From the NCBI RefSeq assembly GCF_000756615.1, contig NZ_CP009288.1, forward strand, positions 3,038,001 through 3,102,000: a stretch of 64,000 nucleotides of DNA, given 5' to 3'. Under the pieces are notes generated by a model. That model was given only the letters and a program-made list of their open reading frames with translations, had not been told where the DNA came from and made no database searches. The position numbers and the translations under genes are program-made. Position 1 is the first letter of the stretch; every line of letters starts with the position of its first letter. Positions 17,048 to 26,177 of this stretch are shown in pieces. Source of the stretch: Paenibacillus durus. GTDB lineage: Bacteria > Bacillota > Bacilli > Paenibacillales > Paenibacillaceae.

Positions 17048-17428
17048 ATGGCCGTAATGTCTTGGTTGGCTGAGCAGCGGATTGAAGAGGCGATGCGAAA
17101 AGGCGAATTCCGGAATTTGCCGGGCCATGGAAAGCCGCTGGAATTGGAAGATATGTCAGGGGTGCCCGAAGAGCTGCGAATGTCGTTCAAAATTATGAAG
17201 AATGCCGGACTTCTTCCGGAGGAGCTGCAGCTGCGGGCGGAATGTGCGACCCTTGAAAACCTGCTTGCCGCATGTCATGATGGCGGAGCTGAAAAGCGCA
17301 CACTGGGTCGTAAACTAACGGAAAAGAAACTGCGTCTGGAGGAGCTTCTCCGGCAGCGCGGGTTGGACGGAAGCGCCGTATTCGCGCAGTACGGGGAACA
17401 AATCCGGACGAGGTTAGATAAAGGTTAA
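17048..17428 (+). CDS. DUF1992 protein (DnaJ homologue subfamily C member 28-like)
   Basis: A 126-residue cytoplasmic protein of the DUF1992 family. The family signature is clear: WLAEQRIEEAMRKGEF, NLPGHGKPLELED and SFKIMKNAGLLPEE. Function is unknown; no J domain is present despite the eukaryotic name. The C-terminal half is a charged helix. Start: AAAGGAGG at 17032-17039 is 8 bases before ATG 17048; an in-frame ATG at 17027 precedes the ribosome site and is not used. Confidence 0.88.
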   Translation: MAVMSWLAEQRIEEAMRKGEFRNLPGHGKPLELEDMSGVPEELRMSFKIMKNAGLLPEELQLRAECATLENLLAACHDGGAEKRTLGRKLTEKKLRLEELLRQRGLDGSAVFAQYGEQIRTRLDKG

Positions 17429-17443
17429 ATTCGTATGAAGCCC

Positions 17444-17489
17444 GGATGCCATGCCATCTGCTTTTGCAGGAGCAAGGCATCCTTTTTTT
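17444..17489 (+). terminator. Terminator after the DUF1992 gene
   Basis: Stem GGATGCC/GGCATCC around a 25-base loop, then seven T. Confidence 0.8.
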
Positions 17490-17540
17490 AGATTAAAGAA
17501 AAACAAGCGCTAATAAAGGATTCGGCAACTTCTTCGAAAA

Positions 17541-17560
17541 GACTCCGGGTAGGAGTTTTT
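17541..17560 (-). terminator. Small terminator after gluQ
   Basis: ACTCC/GGAGT with a 5-base loop and T runs on both strands, right after the gluQ stop on the minus strand. Confidence 0.5.
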
Positions 17561-17561
17561 C

Positions 17562-18566
17562 TTATTTCTGCCGTCCAAGTGACGGATGCAGCCTGTCCAG
17601 CATGTCCGGAGTGACGACAATGTCATCCCGGGAGATCCGTTCCAATTGGAAGGATTGGATCAGGTCATGCGGTGAGACCTGGAGCGGTTCCGCCAGCAGC
17701 CCCGCTGCCCAGGCAAGCCAGCCGGTTACGGTCTGAGGCGTCACACCGGCTTCGCGCAGCTCCGCAAGCGTAATTCCCCCATGACGCTTGGCCAGCCGGC
17801 GGCCGTCCCGGTCCATGAGGAGCGGGACATGGGCAAACCGCGGCGGCTTCCAGCCCAGCACTTCGTAGAGCATCAGCTGGCGGGGCGTCGAATCGAGCAG
17901 ATCAGTCCCTCGAAGAACATCCGTAATCCCCATCAGGGCATCATCTACAACGACGGCAAGCTGATACGAGAAGATGCCGTCGGCTCGCCGTACGATGAAG
18001 TCCCCTCCGGCGGCGGCATTGACCCGGCGGTTTCCGGCCACACCGTCGGTAAAAGAAATCTCACCGGACGGCACGGCGAAGCGAAGGGATGGCGTCTTGC
18101 TTAAAGAGCGCCGCTCGGCCTCCTCGGGAGACAGGTGCCGGCAGGTTCCGGGGTATACTGGACCTTCCGAAGCAAGACCGTGAGGAGCGGCGGCTGCGGC
18201 CAGAATATCGTGGCGGCTGCAGTAGCAGGGATACAGTCTTCCTTCGGCCCTTAACTGGTTCAGCGCAGCCTCGTACAGCTTCAGCCGTTCGCTTTGGACA
18301 TAGGGTCCATAAGGACCGCCCACGTCAGGCCCTTCGTCCCAGTCGAGACCGAGCCAGCGAAGATCTTCAATAATATGCCGGGCGTAATCCGGACGGCAGC
18401 GAGCCGTGTCAATATCCTCCATGCGGAGCACTAGCTTTCCGTTCCGGCTGCGGATTTGCAGCCAAGCCATCAGAGCAGCCAGGGCGTTGCCGATATGAAT
18501 GTTGCCGGATGGCGAGGGGGCGAAGCGGCCGCGAACGCTGCCGGCCGGATCAATATCAGTGAACAA
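17562..18566 (-). CDS. gluQ: Glutamyl-queuosine tRNA(Asp) synthetase GluQ-RS
   Basis: Activates glutamate without tRNA and attaches it to queuosine in the anticodon of tRNA(Asp). It is a short GluRS paralogue of 334 residues without the anticodon-binding domain. The HIGH-type motif is SGNIHIGN in the RGRFAPSPSG start region. The zinc site is CYC...YPGTC and the KMSKS-type loop is RLAKRHGG. The frame is open to ATG 18710, but AAGGAGGG lies about 8 bases before TTG at 18566, which puts the conserved core 12 residues from the N-terminus as in the family. I therefore take TTG. The gene is single and diverges from hrpB. Confidence 0.93.
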   Translation of the reverse strand: MFTDIDPAGSVRGRFAPSPSGNIHIGNALAALMAWLQIRSRNGKLVLRMEDIDTARCRPDYARHIIEDLRWLGLDWDEGPDVGGPYGPYVQSERLKLYEAALNQLRAEGRLYPCYCSRHDILAAAAAPHGLASEGPVYPGTCRHLSPEEAERRSLSKTPSLRFAVPSGEISFTDGVAGNRRVNAAAGGDFIVRRADGIFSYQLAVVVDDALMGITDVLRGTDLLDSTPRQLMLYEVLGWKPPRFAHVPLLMDRDGRRLAKRHGGITLAELREAGVTPQTVTGWLAWAAGLLAEPLQVSPHDLIQSFQLERISRDDIVVTPDMLDRLHPSLGRQK

Positions 18567-18714
18567 GGGAGAACCCTCCTTGAATAGCGTAAAAATATGA
18601 CTTGCCAAAGCAGGCGGTTTGTCAGAAGCCGGAGCAGAGGTAAGCGTTATGCACCGCTCTTGAATTTTTCCGGCGTTTCGCCCATGATTACAATAACTGA
18701 GCCGTGTCATTCTT

Positions 18715-18816
18715 GAAAAATAAGACTTTATAAGCTTCGCGCCTATCGTTTGGACTTATATTTCTACGAGAAACGGATGCCCTCCTCCTACAAGGACGGT
18801 ACAGCCGTTTCTTCTT
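18715..18816 (+). repeat. Double-hairpin intergenic repeat, copy 2
   Basis: Second copy of the ~100-base element at 3590-3690. The stretch from ATAAGACTTTATAAGC to CCGTTTCTTCTTG matches copy 3 (inverted at 48827) closely, including the change to GACTTATATTT in the first stem. It lies in the 338-base gap between the divergent gluq and hrpB starts, so here it is in a promoter region and not at a terminator site. Confidence 0.85.
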
Positions 18817-18904
18817 GCTCAATATTTCATTGTAATTCACCGGTGAAGCAATTTCCAGCTTAGATGAACATTATCCATTCTTAACTTGATATCGGAGCGA
18901 TCAA

Positions 18905-21418
18905 ATGAGCACACTTCCCATTATGCAGATCATACCTGAACTTAAAAATAGACTTGGGGCCTCTTCATCCGCCGTCCTTATTGCGGAACCGGGAGCGGGT
19001 AAGACAACGATGACGCCGCTCGCGCTGCTGGACGAGCCGTGGATGAAGGGCAAAACCATGCTTATGCTGGAACCCAGGCGGCTTGCCGCCCGAGCGGCGG
19101 CCGCCTATATGGCGTCCTGTCTCGGCGAGCAGGCAGGCCAAACCGTGGGTTACCGGATGCGTATGGACAGCAGGACGGGGCCTGATACGCGCATTATCGT
19201 CGTGACCGAAGGCGTGCTGACCCGGATGCTTCAGGACGACCCTTCACTTGGCGATACCGGCCTTATCATCTTCGACGAATTCCACGAGCGCAGCCTGAAT
19301 GCGGATCTGGGACTTGCGCTCTCGCTGGAGACGCAGGCTGTGCTCCGCGAGGACCTGAAGATCCTTGTTATGTCGGCAACGCTTGACGGAGAGAAGGTCT
19401 CCGCGCTGCTTGGCGGTGCTCCGGTTGTCCGGTGTCCCGGCAGAGTATTTCCCGTGGAAACCGTATACGCTCCCCCGGCAGCAGCAATCCCTCTGGAAAA
19501 AGCTGCGGGGAATGCAGCCCGGCGCGCGCTGGCCGAGCAGCCCGGCGACATCCTGCTGTTCCTCCCGGGCGAGAGAGAAATCCGCCGGACGGAGTCGGAG
19601 CTGCGGTCCGGCGCGCTGCCCGGGAACGTGACGCTTCGTCCGCTCTACGGCCAGCTTCCGCAGGCCGAGCAGGACAGCGCCGTTGCGCCGGCTGCGGAGG
19701 GCCAGCGGAAGGTCGTGCTGGCGACCTCCATCGCCGAGACAAGCCTGACGATCGAGGGGGTCCGGACCGTGATCGATTCCGGGCTGCGGCGGACGCAGCG
19801 GTTCTCGCCGAGAACCGGCATGCCGCGCCTGGAGACGCTGCCGATTTCCAAGGCATCGGCGGAGCAGAGGCGCGGCCGGGCAGGGCGGACGGCCCCAGGC
19901 GTCTGCTACCGGCTCTGGAGCCGGGAAGAGCATGACCGCCTGCCGGAATCGGACGCGCCGGAGATTCTGGAGGCCGATCTGGCCGGCCTCGCGCTGGAGC
20001 TGGCGCTGTGGGGCGTGCGCGACCCGGCCCAGCTGGCCTGGCTTGACGCGCCGCCGCCCGCGCCGTATGCGCAGGCGACCGCGCTGCTGCGCCAGCTCGG
20101 CGCCCTGGACGCCGCCGGCGCCATTACCCCGCACGGCCGGCAGCTGGCCGCGCTGGGCACGCACCCCCGCGCCGCGCACATGCTGCTGCGCGCGGCAGAG
20201 CTTGGCGCAGCGCCGCTCGCCTGCCGGCTGGCGGCGCTGCTGCAGGAGCGGGACCCGCTGCGCGGTCCCGCCTCGGGCAGCTGCGACCTCACGCTGCGCG
20301 TGGAGGCGCTGCTGCGGTACGAAGCCTCCGCCGGGCGTGACGCAGGCGGAGGCGATCCTGCGGCTCTGCGCGCCGCTGCGCGCGCAAGCCGGGGACTTGA
20401 GGCGCAGCTTAAGGCGGCTGCGCCAGACCTTTCCGCCGCAGCCGATCCGGCGGAGGCTTCCCTCAGCGGCCTGCTGCTGTCGTTCGCCTATCCTGACCGG
20501 ATCGGGCAGCGCAGGGGAGGGGGAGCTTTCCTGCTCTCCGGCGGACGCGGCGCGGCAATGGGGGAGAGTCAGCACCTTGCCCGCGAGCCTTATATCGTTG
20601 CCGTCTCCGTTGATGACAAGGGAACGCAGAGTCGCATCATGCTGGCGGCTGCCGTTGAAGAGAAGGAGCTGCTGGAGCATCACGCGGATATCGTGACAGA
20701 GCAGTCCGAAGTGTACTGGGATGATGAGAGCAAGAGCGTCAAATCCCGCCGCCGCACGATGCTCGGCGAACTCACTCTTAAAGAGTCCGGTCATGAGCGC
20801 CCTTCACCGGAAGAAGCGGCGAAGGTTCTGATGCAGGTAATTTCCGGGGAAGGTCTAAGACTGCTTCCTTGGGACAAGGGAACTCTTCAGCTAAGAGAAC
20901 GCTTGGCGTTTATGCATCGGCTCGACCCTTCCTGGCCGGATGTGTCCGATGCTGGACTCACAGGTAGCATGGAAGAGTGGCTGCTTCCCTTTCTAGACGG
21001 CTGCCGCAGTCTGCGGGATATCCAGCGTCTGCCGCTGCGCGAGGCGCTTGTGAGCATGCTGGACTGGGAGCGGCAACGGCGGCTGGATCAGGAGGCTCCA
21101 ACGCATATCGCGGTTCCCAGCGGATCACGGATTGCCGTTGACTACAGCGATCCCGCCTCGCCGGTGCTGGCTGTGAAGCTGCAAGAGATGTTCGGGCAGC
21201 GGGAGACTCCGCGAATTGGAGCGGGAAGAGTGCCCGTACTGCTTCATCTGCTGTCTCCGGCAAGGCGACCGGTTCAGGTGACAGCTGATCTCGCCAGCTT
21301 CTGGAATAACACATATTTTGAAGTCAAGAAAGATTTGAAGGGGCGATACCCTAAACATTATTGGCCGGAAGATCCGCTTCAGGCCATACCGACTCACCGC
21401 ACACGGCCGGTCAAATAA
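18905..21418 (+). CDS. hrpB: ATP-dependent helicase HrpB
   Basis: DEAH-box helicase of the HrpB family, 837 residues, RNA-helicase-like; its role in bacteria is poorly known. Walker A is AEPGAGKTT near residue 30, the DEAH box is DEFHERS, motif III is SATLDG, and motif VI is QRRGRAGRTAPG. The C-terminal HrpB-specific part ends with the ARRPVQVTADLASFWNNTY and GRYPKHYWPEDP signatures. The start ATG has no strong ribosome site. The middle part (about 19900-20480) is much richer in G+C than the ends and is Ala/Leu/Arg-rich. The gene stands alone. Confidence 0.94.
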   Translation: MSTLPIMQIIPELKNRLGASSSAVLIAEPGAGKTTMTPLALLDEPWMKGKTMLMLEPRRLAARAAAAYMASCLGEQAGQTVGYRMRMDSRTGPDTRIIVVTEGVLTRMLQDDPSLGDTGLIIFDEFHERSLNADLGLALSLETQAVLREDLKILVMSATLDGEKVSALLGGAPVVRCPGRVFPVETVYAPPAAAIPLEKAAGNAARRALAEQPGDILLFLPGEREIRRTESELRSGALPGNVTLRPLYGQLPQAEQDSAVAPAAEGQRKVVLATSIAETSLTIEGVRTVIDSGLRRTQRFSPRTGMPRLETLPISKASAEQRRGRAGRTAPGVCYRLWSREEHDRLPESDAPEILEADLAGLALELALWGVRDPAQLAWLDAPPPAPYAQATALLRQLGALDAAGAITPHGRQLAALGTHPRAAHMLLRAAELGAAPLACRLAALLQERDPLRGPASGSCDLTLRVEALLRYEASAGRDAGGGDPAALRAAARASRGLEAQLKAAAPDLSAAADPAEASLSGLLLSFAYPDRIGQRRGGGAFLLSGGRGAAMGESQHLAREPYIVAVSVDDKGTQSRIMLAAAVEEKELLEHHADIVTEQSEVYWDDESKSVKSRRRTMLGELTLKESGHERPSPEEAAKVLMQVISGEGLRLLPWDKGTLQLRERLAFMHRLDPSWPDVSDAGLTGSMEEWLLPFLDGCRSLRDIQRLPLREALVSMLDWERQRRLDQEAPTHIAVPSGSRIAVDYSDPASPVLAVKLQEMFGQRETPRIGAGRVPVLLHLLSPARRPVQVTADLASFWNNTYFEVKKDLKGRYPKHYWPEDPLQAIPTHRTRPVK

Positions 21419-21559
21419 ATTGCAGGAAGCAGCCGTTTGCCAGAATTCTGCCTTCATTTACGTCACCTTGAAGCGTGCCCTTCCCTCTTTTTCCATGCTT
21501 GGAAGAGCTGAGGAAGGGCAATATAACTAACGTACACCTAAGAATAAGGAGGACTTCAA

Positions 21560-22060
21560 GTGGCAAAGAGGATTGTTGGCGTATTCGATACGGGACGTGA
21601 GGCAACCAACGCGATACAGCAATTGCAGGCCAAAGGTATCCGAAATGACGATATTTCAGTGGTCACACGGGATCGCGAAGATCTGAGGATGATAACGGAG
21701 GAGACGGATACAATGGCTCCGGAAGGAGTCGCTACAGGAGCCGCAACCGGCGGTGTAGTCGGAGGGATTGCCGGCCTCCTGGCCGGAATCGGCGCACTGG
21801 CTATTCCGGGCATCGGCCCGATTATTGCAGCAGGCCCGATTGCGGGCGCATTGACCGGCGCGGCGATGGGAGCGAGCGCAGGCGGCCTGGTAGGGGGACT
21901 TGTCGGATTGGGTATACCCGAAGAGGAAGCCAGAGAATATGAAGGCTATGTTAAACAAGGCAAGATTCTGGTTCTTGTAGACGACGACGGACTCGATGCC
22001 CAAATTTCCGATATCTTCCGTAATAACCCCACGCTGAAAGCAACTCGTATCGATCGATGA
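21560..22060 (+). CDS. General stress protein 17M-like (YflT domain) with glycine zipper
   Basis: 166 residues. The N-terminal 60 residues form a YflT/heat-induced stress domain (RIVGVFDTGREATNAIQQLQAKG, DISVVTRD). A Gly/Ala-rich stretch from about 57 to 120 with many GxxxG spacings looks like a glycine zipper or membrane-active hairpin. The C-terminal part repeats the ferredoxin-like theme (GKILVLVDDDGLDAQI). The family is known as part of the SigB-type general stress response in Bacillales; exact function unknown. AAGGAGG lies before the start at a usable spacing. Confidence 0.85.
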   Translation: MAKRIVGVFDTGREATNAIQQLQAKGIRNDDISVVTRDREDLRMITEETDTMAPEGVATGAATGGVVGGIAGLLAGIGALAIPGIGPIIAAGPIAGALTGAAMGASAGGLVGGLVGLGIPEEEAREYEGYVKQGKILVLVDDDGLDAQISDIFRNNPTLKATRIDR

Positions 22061-22138
22061 ATTCGGATACCGGCCCGAAACTCTATAAGCGAAACAAACT
22101 ATAAAATTAGCGTATTGCCCAATAATTTTAATTTAAAA

Positions 22139-22187
22139 GAGGCTTGATTACCCAATTTATGAAAATACGGGGGATTCAGCCTTTTTT
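22139..22187 (+). terminator. Terminator after the stress protein gene
   Basis: AGGCTtGAttaCCC pairs with GGG..ATTCAGCCT and is followed by seven T. Confidence 0.65.
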
Positions 22188-22249
22188 TGTGCATGGAAAC
22201 AAAAAACAACGTATTCGAAAGAGAACGCTCAATCCTACCGATTATCGAC

Positions 22250-22279
22250 AATATTTCATCATATGAAAAATTCACAATA
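22250..22279 (+). repeat. 30-base conserved element, copy 2 (candidate Ter site beside rtp)
   Basis: 29/30 identical to 12226-12255, differing only at one T/C. It lies 170 bases before the rtp start. In B. subtilis the main Ter sites lie directly beside rtp, and Rtp represses its own gene. The ...AAAATTCA end is loosely like the B half of Bacillus Ter sites. The rest of the stretch 22188-22449 holds a possible rtp promoter (TTGTGA at 22388, 17 bases, TTATAT at 22411) and nothing else clear. Confidence 0.55.
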
Positions 22280-22449
22280 AATAAACACAATAACCCTCCC
22301 ATCTCATACCAGCTTATTCATTAACGTGTCTCTCCCAGCAGCAAGCCCAATCTGAAAAAGTCCTGGGCAGTTCGGCCAAAAGCCATATTGTGAAATTTGA
22401 TAAACAGTGATTATATAGAGATATCCAGAATGATCAGAGGAGGTCTTTC

Positions 22450-22809
22450 ATGGCTTTTATGATTGCCCAAAGGGCGTTTATCAAGCTGTATCTCATAACC
22501 ATGGTCGAACAGCATCACGGTTACGGCTATCAAATGCTCGAGGATTTGCGGAGAGATTTCAAAAGCCATGGCTACAACCCGCCGCAGAGCGAGATTTACC
22601 GGGCCCTTCACGAATTGGTGCAGCAGGGCATTTTATACCGGACCAAGCAGCTCAAAGGAAATGATCCCAAAGTAGATTTTCAGGAAATCGTTCTTTATCA
22701 TTTCACGCCGGACGGAGCCGAGAAAGCGAAGCTGTACAAGAAGCAGGTAAAGACCGATCTTGACCGGTGTCTGGGCATACTAAACAAAGCGGTAGCCGAT
22801 AATTATTAA
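22450..22809 (+). CDS. rtp: Replication termination protein Rtp (PadR-like winged helix)
   Basis: 119 residues. The sequence follows B. subtilis Rtp from end to end as I remember it: QRAFIKLYLITMVEQ, the ML.DLR.DFK..G recognition region, EIYRALHELVQQGIL, QEIVLYHF, then KLYKKQVKTDLDRC and a closing KAVADNY. Rtp is a dimeric winged-helix protein that binds Ter sites and stops replication forks from one side. PadR regulators share the fold but not this end-to-end match. The start follows AGAGGAGG. A near-identical 30-base element lies upstream and again 10 kb away. The gene stands alone, which fits an autoregulated terminator gene. Confidence 0.85.
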   Translation: MAFMIAQRAFIKLYLITMVEQHHGYGYQMLEDLRRDFKSHGYNPPQSEIYRALHELVQQGILYRTKQLKGNDPKVDFQEIVLYHFTPDGAEKAKLYKKQVKTDLDRCLGILNKAVADNY

Positions 22810-22860
22810 AGCCCTCAGCAGGCACGGGACGGTGATATTTCCAGCCAGTCCCCGCCCTGA

Positions 22861-22866
22861 TATAAT
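22861..22866 (+). promoter_or_regulatory. -10 box of the DivIVA-like gene
   Basis: Perfect TATAAT, 46 bases before the start codon. No strong -35 is visible. Confidence 0.45.
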
Positions 22867-22911
22867 AAGTAAAGCTAAAAAGAGAACCAGTCAACGATGG
22901 AGGTAGTACAG

Positions 22912-23286
22912 ATGGATGAACATATGAAGCGAAGACTGGACAAGCAGAGAAAGCTGTTCAGTCAGCTTGGGATTGCGCTTGATGCGTTAACCATTCATGA
23001 GAAAGAGTTCAGTATGAAATTGCGTGGATACGATCCGGAAGAAGTAGATACTTTTTTGGACAGTGTCATTAAGGACTATGAACGGTTCTATGCAACCATC
23101 GCTGACTTAATGGACAAATGGCAGGAGCAGCAGATTACCCTGCGTGAAATGAAAGCGGAGAGTAAGCAGGCGCCGCCGCCCGTTATCCGGGGAATCGATC
23201 CGAAAGAGATCGAAGAGACGATTCTGAAGCTTGAGGCCGGTGTCCGCCAGCTCAAGGAACGCGTTCAGCGCAGTGAGATCATTTAG
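22912..23286 (+). CDS. DivIVA-domain protein (GpsB-like size)
   Basis: 124 residues. Residues about 20-60 carry the DivIVA N-terminal motif (IHEKEFSMKLRGYDPEEVDTFLDSVIKDYE type), known to bind curved membrane or division proteins in DivIVA and GpsB. A coiled coil follows, then a Pro-rich linker and a second helix near the C-terminus (EETILKLEAGVRQLKERV). The size is closer to GpsB than to DivIVA, but the N-terminal extension of about 18 residues is unusual. GGAGG is 8 bases before ATG 22912; an ATG at 22897 lies before the site. The kinase gene follows after 65 bases. Confidence 0.82.
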   Translation: MDEHMKRRLDKQRKLFSQLGIALDALTIHEKEFSMKLRGYDPEEVDTFLDSVIKDYERFYATIADLMDKWQEQQITLREMKAESKQAPPPVIRGIDPKEIEETILKLEAGVRQLKERVQRSEII

Positions 23287-23351
23287 CCTCCGGACTTGAA
23301 CAAAAAATTATGGCTCAGACTGGTTATCAGGACGGAGGTTATACTTTTTTG

Positions 23352-26036
23352 ATGAATAAAAATGTACTGAATTTCAAAATCCGCGGAAAAATCGCTTTTG
23401 GGTACATAATGATTTTACTGCTGCTCGGGCTTTTTCTACTCATTGTGCAGGGACGAATTTCTGAGCTTGAGAAGGAAACTGTTATCCTGAGCGGTCATGA
23501 TATGCAGGTGCATGAGCTTACCTTTCAAATTGAGAAAAATATTCTGGACATGGAAACCGGCCAGCGCGGCTATGCGCTTACAGGCAACGACTCTTATCTT
23601 GCTCCCTATTATGACGGGCTGGAGAAGTGGAAGGTTAATTACTCCGATTTGAAGGAACTGATTAAGGGCAGTACATCCCAGACTGAAAATCTGGAAAGTA
23701 TCAGGAAGAATATCGAAGCCTGGATTGTCAAAGCGGGCCAAAATGTGGTCGAACTCAAACAAGCGGGCCGTGATGATGAGGTGACCGCATTTTTTCATGC
23801 TGATACTGGCAAAGCGATTGTCGAACAAATCCGCAGCCAGACGCAGGATTTTCGTCATGTTGAACAAGCCGGGACGGCAAAGCGGATCAGCGATCTGAAG
23901 TCCCGCAACCACCAGCTGATTATTACCATGTATATTCTGTGGAGCCTGGTGGCGCTGGTCGCCATTGCCGCTTCTATCCTCATCACCGACAGTATCGTTA
24001 AGACACTGAAGAACGTAATTGACGCCATTAACCATATAGCAGACGGAGACAGCAGAGCCAAGCGAATCGAGGTGAAGACGCAGGACGAGATTTCCGATCT
24101 TGCTGCTGCGACTAACCGGCTATTGGAGATCAAGGAACGAGAGCAGCGGTTCAGCGGCCAGCTAACCCATATGTCTGTGAAACTTCAGGAAAAAACGGAC
24201 CCCGCCGCTTTATGCGATACCTTCCTGAGCAGGCTGGCGACAATCCTTGAGATCCAGTACGGAGCGGTGTACATTGCTCAAGACTACTTTGGCGATTCTC
24301 TGCTGAGAATTAGTTCCTATGCTGGCGGAAACGAGGGATTGAGCCCAGGCAAAGAAAAAATATTGCTGGGTGAGGGCCTGGTAGGCCAATGCGCGCTTGA
24401 TCAGAAAATTCTGAAAATTGAAGATCTACCGGATGGCTATATTCATATCAGCTCAGGTCTAGGAAGAACCGCGCCCCGGCAGGCGGTGATCGCCCCTGTT
24501 GTTTTTGAGAACAGAACCGTCGCGGTGATCGAGATTGCCTCACTCATGAAATGGGCGCCCGATCAGTTCAAGCTGCTGGAACAGATGCTGGACATGTTTG
24601 CAGTATCGATTAATTCGGTTATGACCCGGATGCAAATCCAGCATCTCTATGCCGAAGCCCAAACAATGAATGAGGAACTGCAGAACCAGTCCGAAGAGCT
24701 GCAATCCCAAACTCACGAACTGATTAACGTGAACAGCAAACTGGAATTGCAAAAGCAGGTTGCGGAGAATTCCGCTGGGGAACTGGAAAAAATGAACGAG
24801 GAGCTGGAGAGAAGCTCCCGGTACAAATCCGAATTTCTGGCAAATATGTCGCATGAGCTGCGGACCCCGCTTAACAGCATGCTGCTGCTGTCGCAGATTC
24901 TGTCTGAGAATCACAGCGGCAACTTGACAGAGGAGCAGATAAGCTATGCATCGGTTATTCATTCCTCTGGGAGTGATCTGCTGGCGATCATTAACGATAT
25001 TTTGGATTTATCCAAGGTTGAGGCCGGGAAGATGCTAATCGAGACGAGCGCTGTCAATCTTACCGAGTTCCCGTCCTTGTTCGAGGGGTATTTCGGTATG
25101 ACAGCTGAGTCCAAAAATCTCGAGTTTAGCGTCGTTTTGGAAGCTGGAACACCCGACATCTTCTTTACAGATGAACTGCGTTTGCATCAAATCCTCCGTA
25201 ATCTGCTGTCCAACGCCTTTAAATTTACGGAAGAAGGCGGAGTAAAGCTGGTAATCTCCAAGCTCGACAACTTTGCTTCCCAAGGTTACACCCCTGAGGG
25301 GCCGGTGCTGTCTTTTGCTGTAATCGACAGCGGCATAGGAATATCTTCGGATAAACGAGATCTGATATTTGAAGCGTTCCAGCAGGCGGATGGCTCAACC
25401 GCGCGAAAATTCGGCGGAACGGGACTCGGACTGTCCATCTCTCAGCAGCTTTCGAAGCTCCTGGGCGGGCACCTTACGCTCGAGAGCAAGCCGCAAGAGG
25501 GCAGCATCTTCACGTTGTATCTTCCTTATCTGGAAGAAGAAAGAGACCCGAAGGATTACACGCTCAATTCAGAGGCGGCGGCAGCGATTGAACGCAGAGC
25601 TGATGACAGCGGCGATGCTGAGGAGGCGCGAGTGGACGGGGAATATGGCTGGCTGTCGGGCAGAACAATCTTACTAGTCGATGATGACCTGCGAAATATA
25701 TATGCGCTGACACAGACACTTGAGAAATACAGCATGCAAGTACTGTCGGCCCAGAACGGATTCGAATGCCTTCAGCGGGTAAGAGAGAATCCCGGAATCG
25801 ACATTCTGCTTCTGGACATCATGATGCCGGTGTTGGATGGGTATGATACATTATCGATTTTGCGCGAAGAATTGTTGAAGCACGACCTTCCGATTATTGC
25901 GGTATCCGCCAAGACTATGAAGGAAGACCGGGAGAAATGCCTGGCTGCGGGAGCGACCGATTTTATCAAGAAACCCGTTATTACGAAGGATCTTATTAGG
26001 ATTTTGTCCTATTATTTGAGCAGCAAAGCCGCTTAA
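23352..26036 (+). CDS. Hybrid sensor histidine kinase/response regulator
   Basis: 894 residues. In order: a membrane segment near residues 15-35; a CHASE3-like extracellular domain (ETGQRGYALTGND); a second membrane segment near 200-220; HAMP; a GAF domain (about 280-430); a coiled coil; HisKA with FLANMSHELRTPLNSM; HATPase with FGGTGLGLSISQQL; and a C-terminal receiver with DDD and the phospho-acceptor in LLLDIMMPVLDG and a conserved SAKTMKED Lys. No output domain and no partner regulator gene is adjacent, so phosphate may pass to a distant phosphotransfer protein. GGAGG lies upstream of ATG 23352; an ATG at 23310 adds 14 residues and precedes the site. Confidence 0.92.
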   Translation: MNKNVLNFKIRGKIAFGYIMILLLLGLFLLIVQGRISELEKETVILSGHDMQVHELTFQIEKNILDMETGQRGYALTGNDSYLAPYYDGLEKWKVNYSDLKELIKGSTSQTENLESIRKNIEAWIVKAGQNVVELKQAGRDDEVTAFFHADTGKAIVEQIRSQTQDFRHVEQAGTAKRISDLKSRNHQLIITMYILWSLVALVAIAASILITDSIVKTLKNVIDAINHIADGDSRAKRIEVKTQDEISDLAAATNRLLEIKEREQRFSGQLTHMSVKLQEKTDPAALCDTFLSRLATILEIQYGAVYIAQDYFGDSLLRISSYAGGNEGLSPGKEKILLGEGLVGQCALDQKILKIEDLPDGYIHISSGLGRTAPRQAVIAPVVFENRTVAVIEIASLMKWAPDQFKLLEQMLDMFAVSINSVMTRMQIQHLYAEAQTMNEELQNQSEELQSQTHELINVNSKLELQKQVAENSAGELEKMNEELERSSRYKSEFLANMSHELRTPLNSMLLLSQILSENHSGNLTEEQISYASVIHSSGSDLLAIINDILDLSKVEAGKMLIETSAVNLTEFPSLFEGYFGMTAESKNLEFSVVLEAGTPDIFFTDELRLHQILRNLLSNAFKFTEEGGVKLVISKLDNFASQGYTPEGPVLSFAVIDSGIGISSDKRDLIFEAFQQADGSTARKFGGTGLGLSISQQLSKLLGGHLTLESKPQEGSIFTLYLPYLEEERDPKDYTLNSEAAAAIERRADDSGDAEEARVDGEYGWLSGRTILLVDDDLRNIYALTQTLEKYSMQVLSAQNGFECLQRVRENPGIDILLLDIMMPVLDGYDTLSILREELLKHDLPIIAVSAKTMKEDREKCLAAGATDFIKKPVITKDLIRILSYYLSSKAA

Positions 26037-26177
26037 TTGCCGGTTGAATTTGTACGGGCGACCCGAAACCTTATGGTAGCGGGCGCCTTTCTTCTATTTT
26101 CGGCAGAGATTTCTTAGAGAGAGTAGGCTTAGGATGATTTGCAGCCTGTTGCAATGAGGTTTAATCGCATGTTATCA

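Noticed and set aside
19900..20480. G+C-rich patch in hrpB as a foreign insert
   Set aside because: The HrpB reading frame and family sequence continue through it without a break; Ala/Arg/Leu-rich codon use explains the composition.
19244..20794. 516-codon minus-strand ORF inside hrpB, plus several others of this kind
   Set aside because: The high G+C of the middle part of hrpB suppresses stop codons in all frames; the hrpB frame carries the family motifs and the others do not.
22450..22809. Ordinary PadR regulator call for the protein here
   Set aside because: The whole sequence, including the C-terminal dimer helix, follows Bacillus Rtp and not the PadR family pattern, although PadR cannot be fully excluded without a search.
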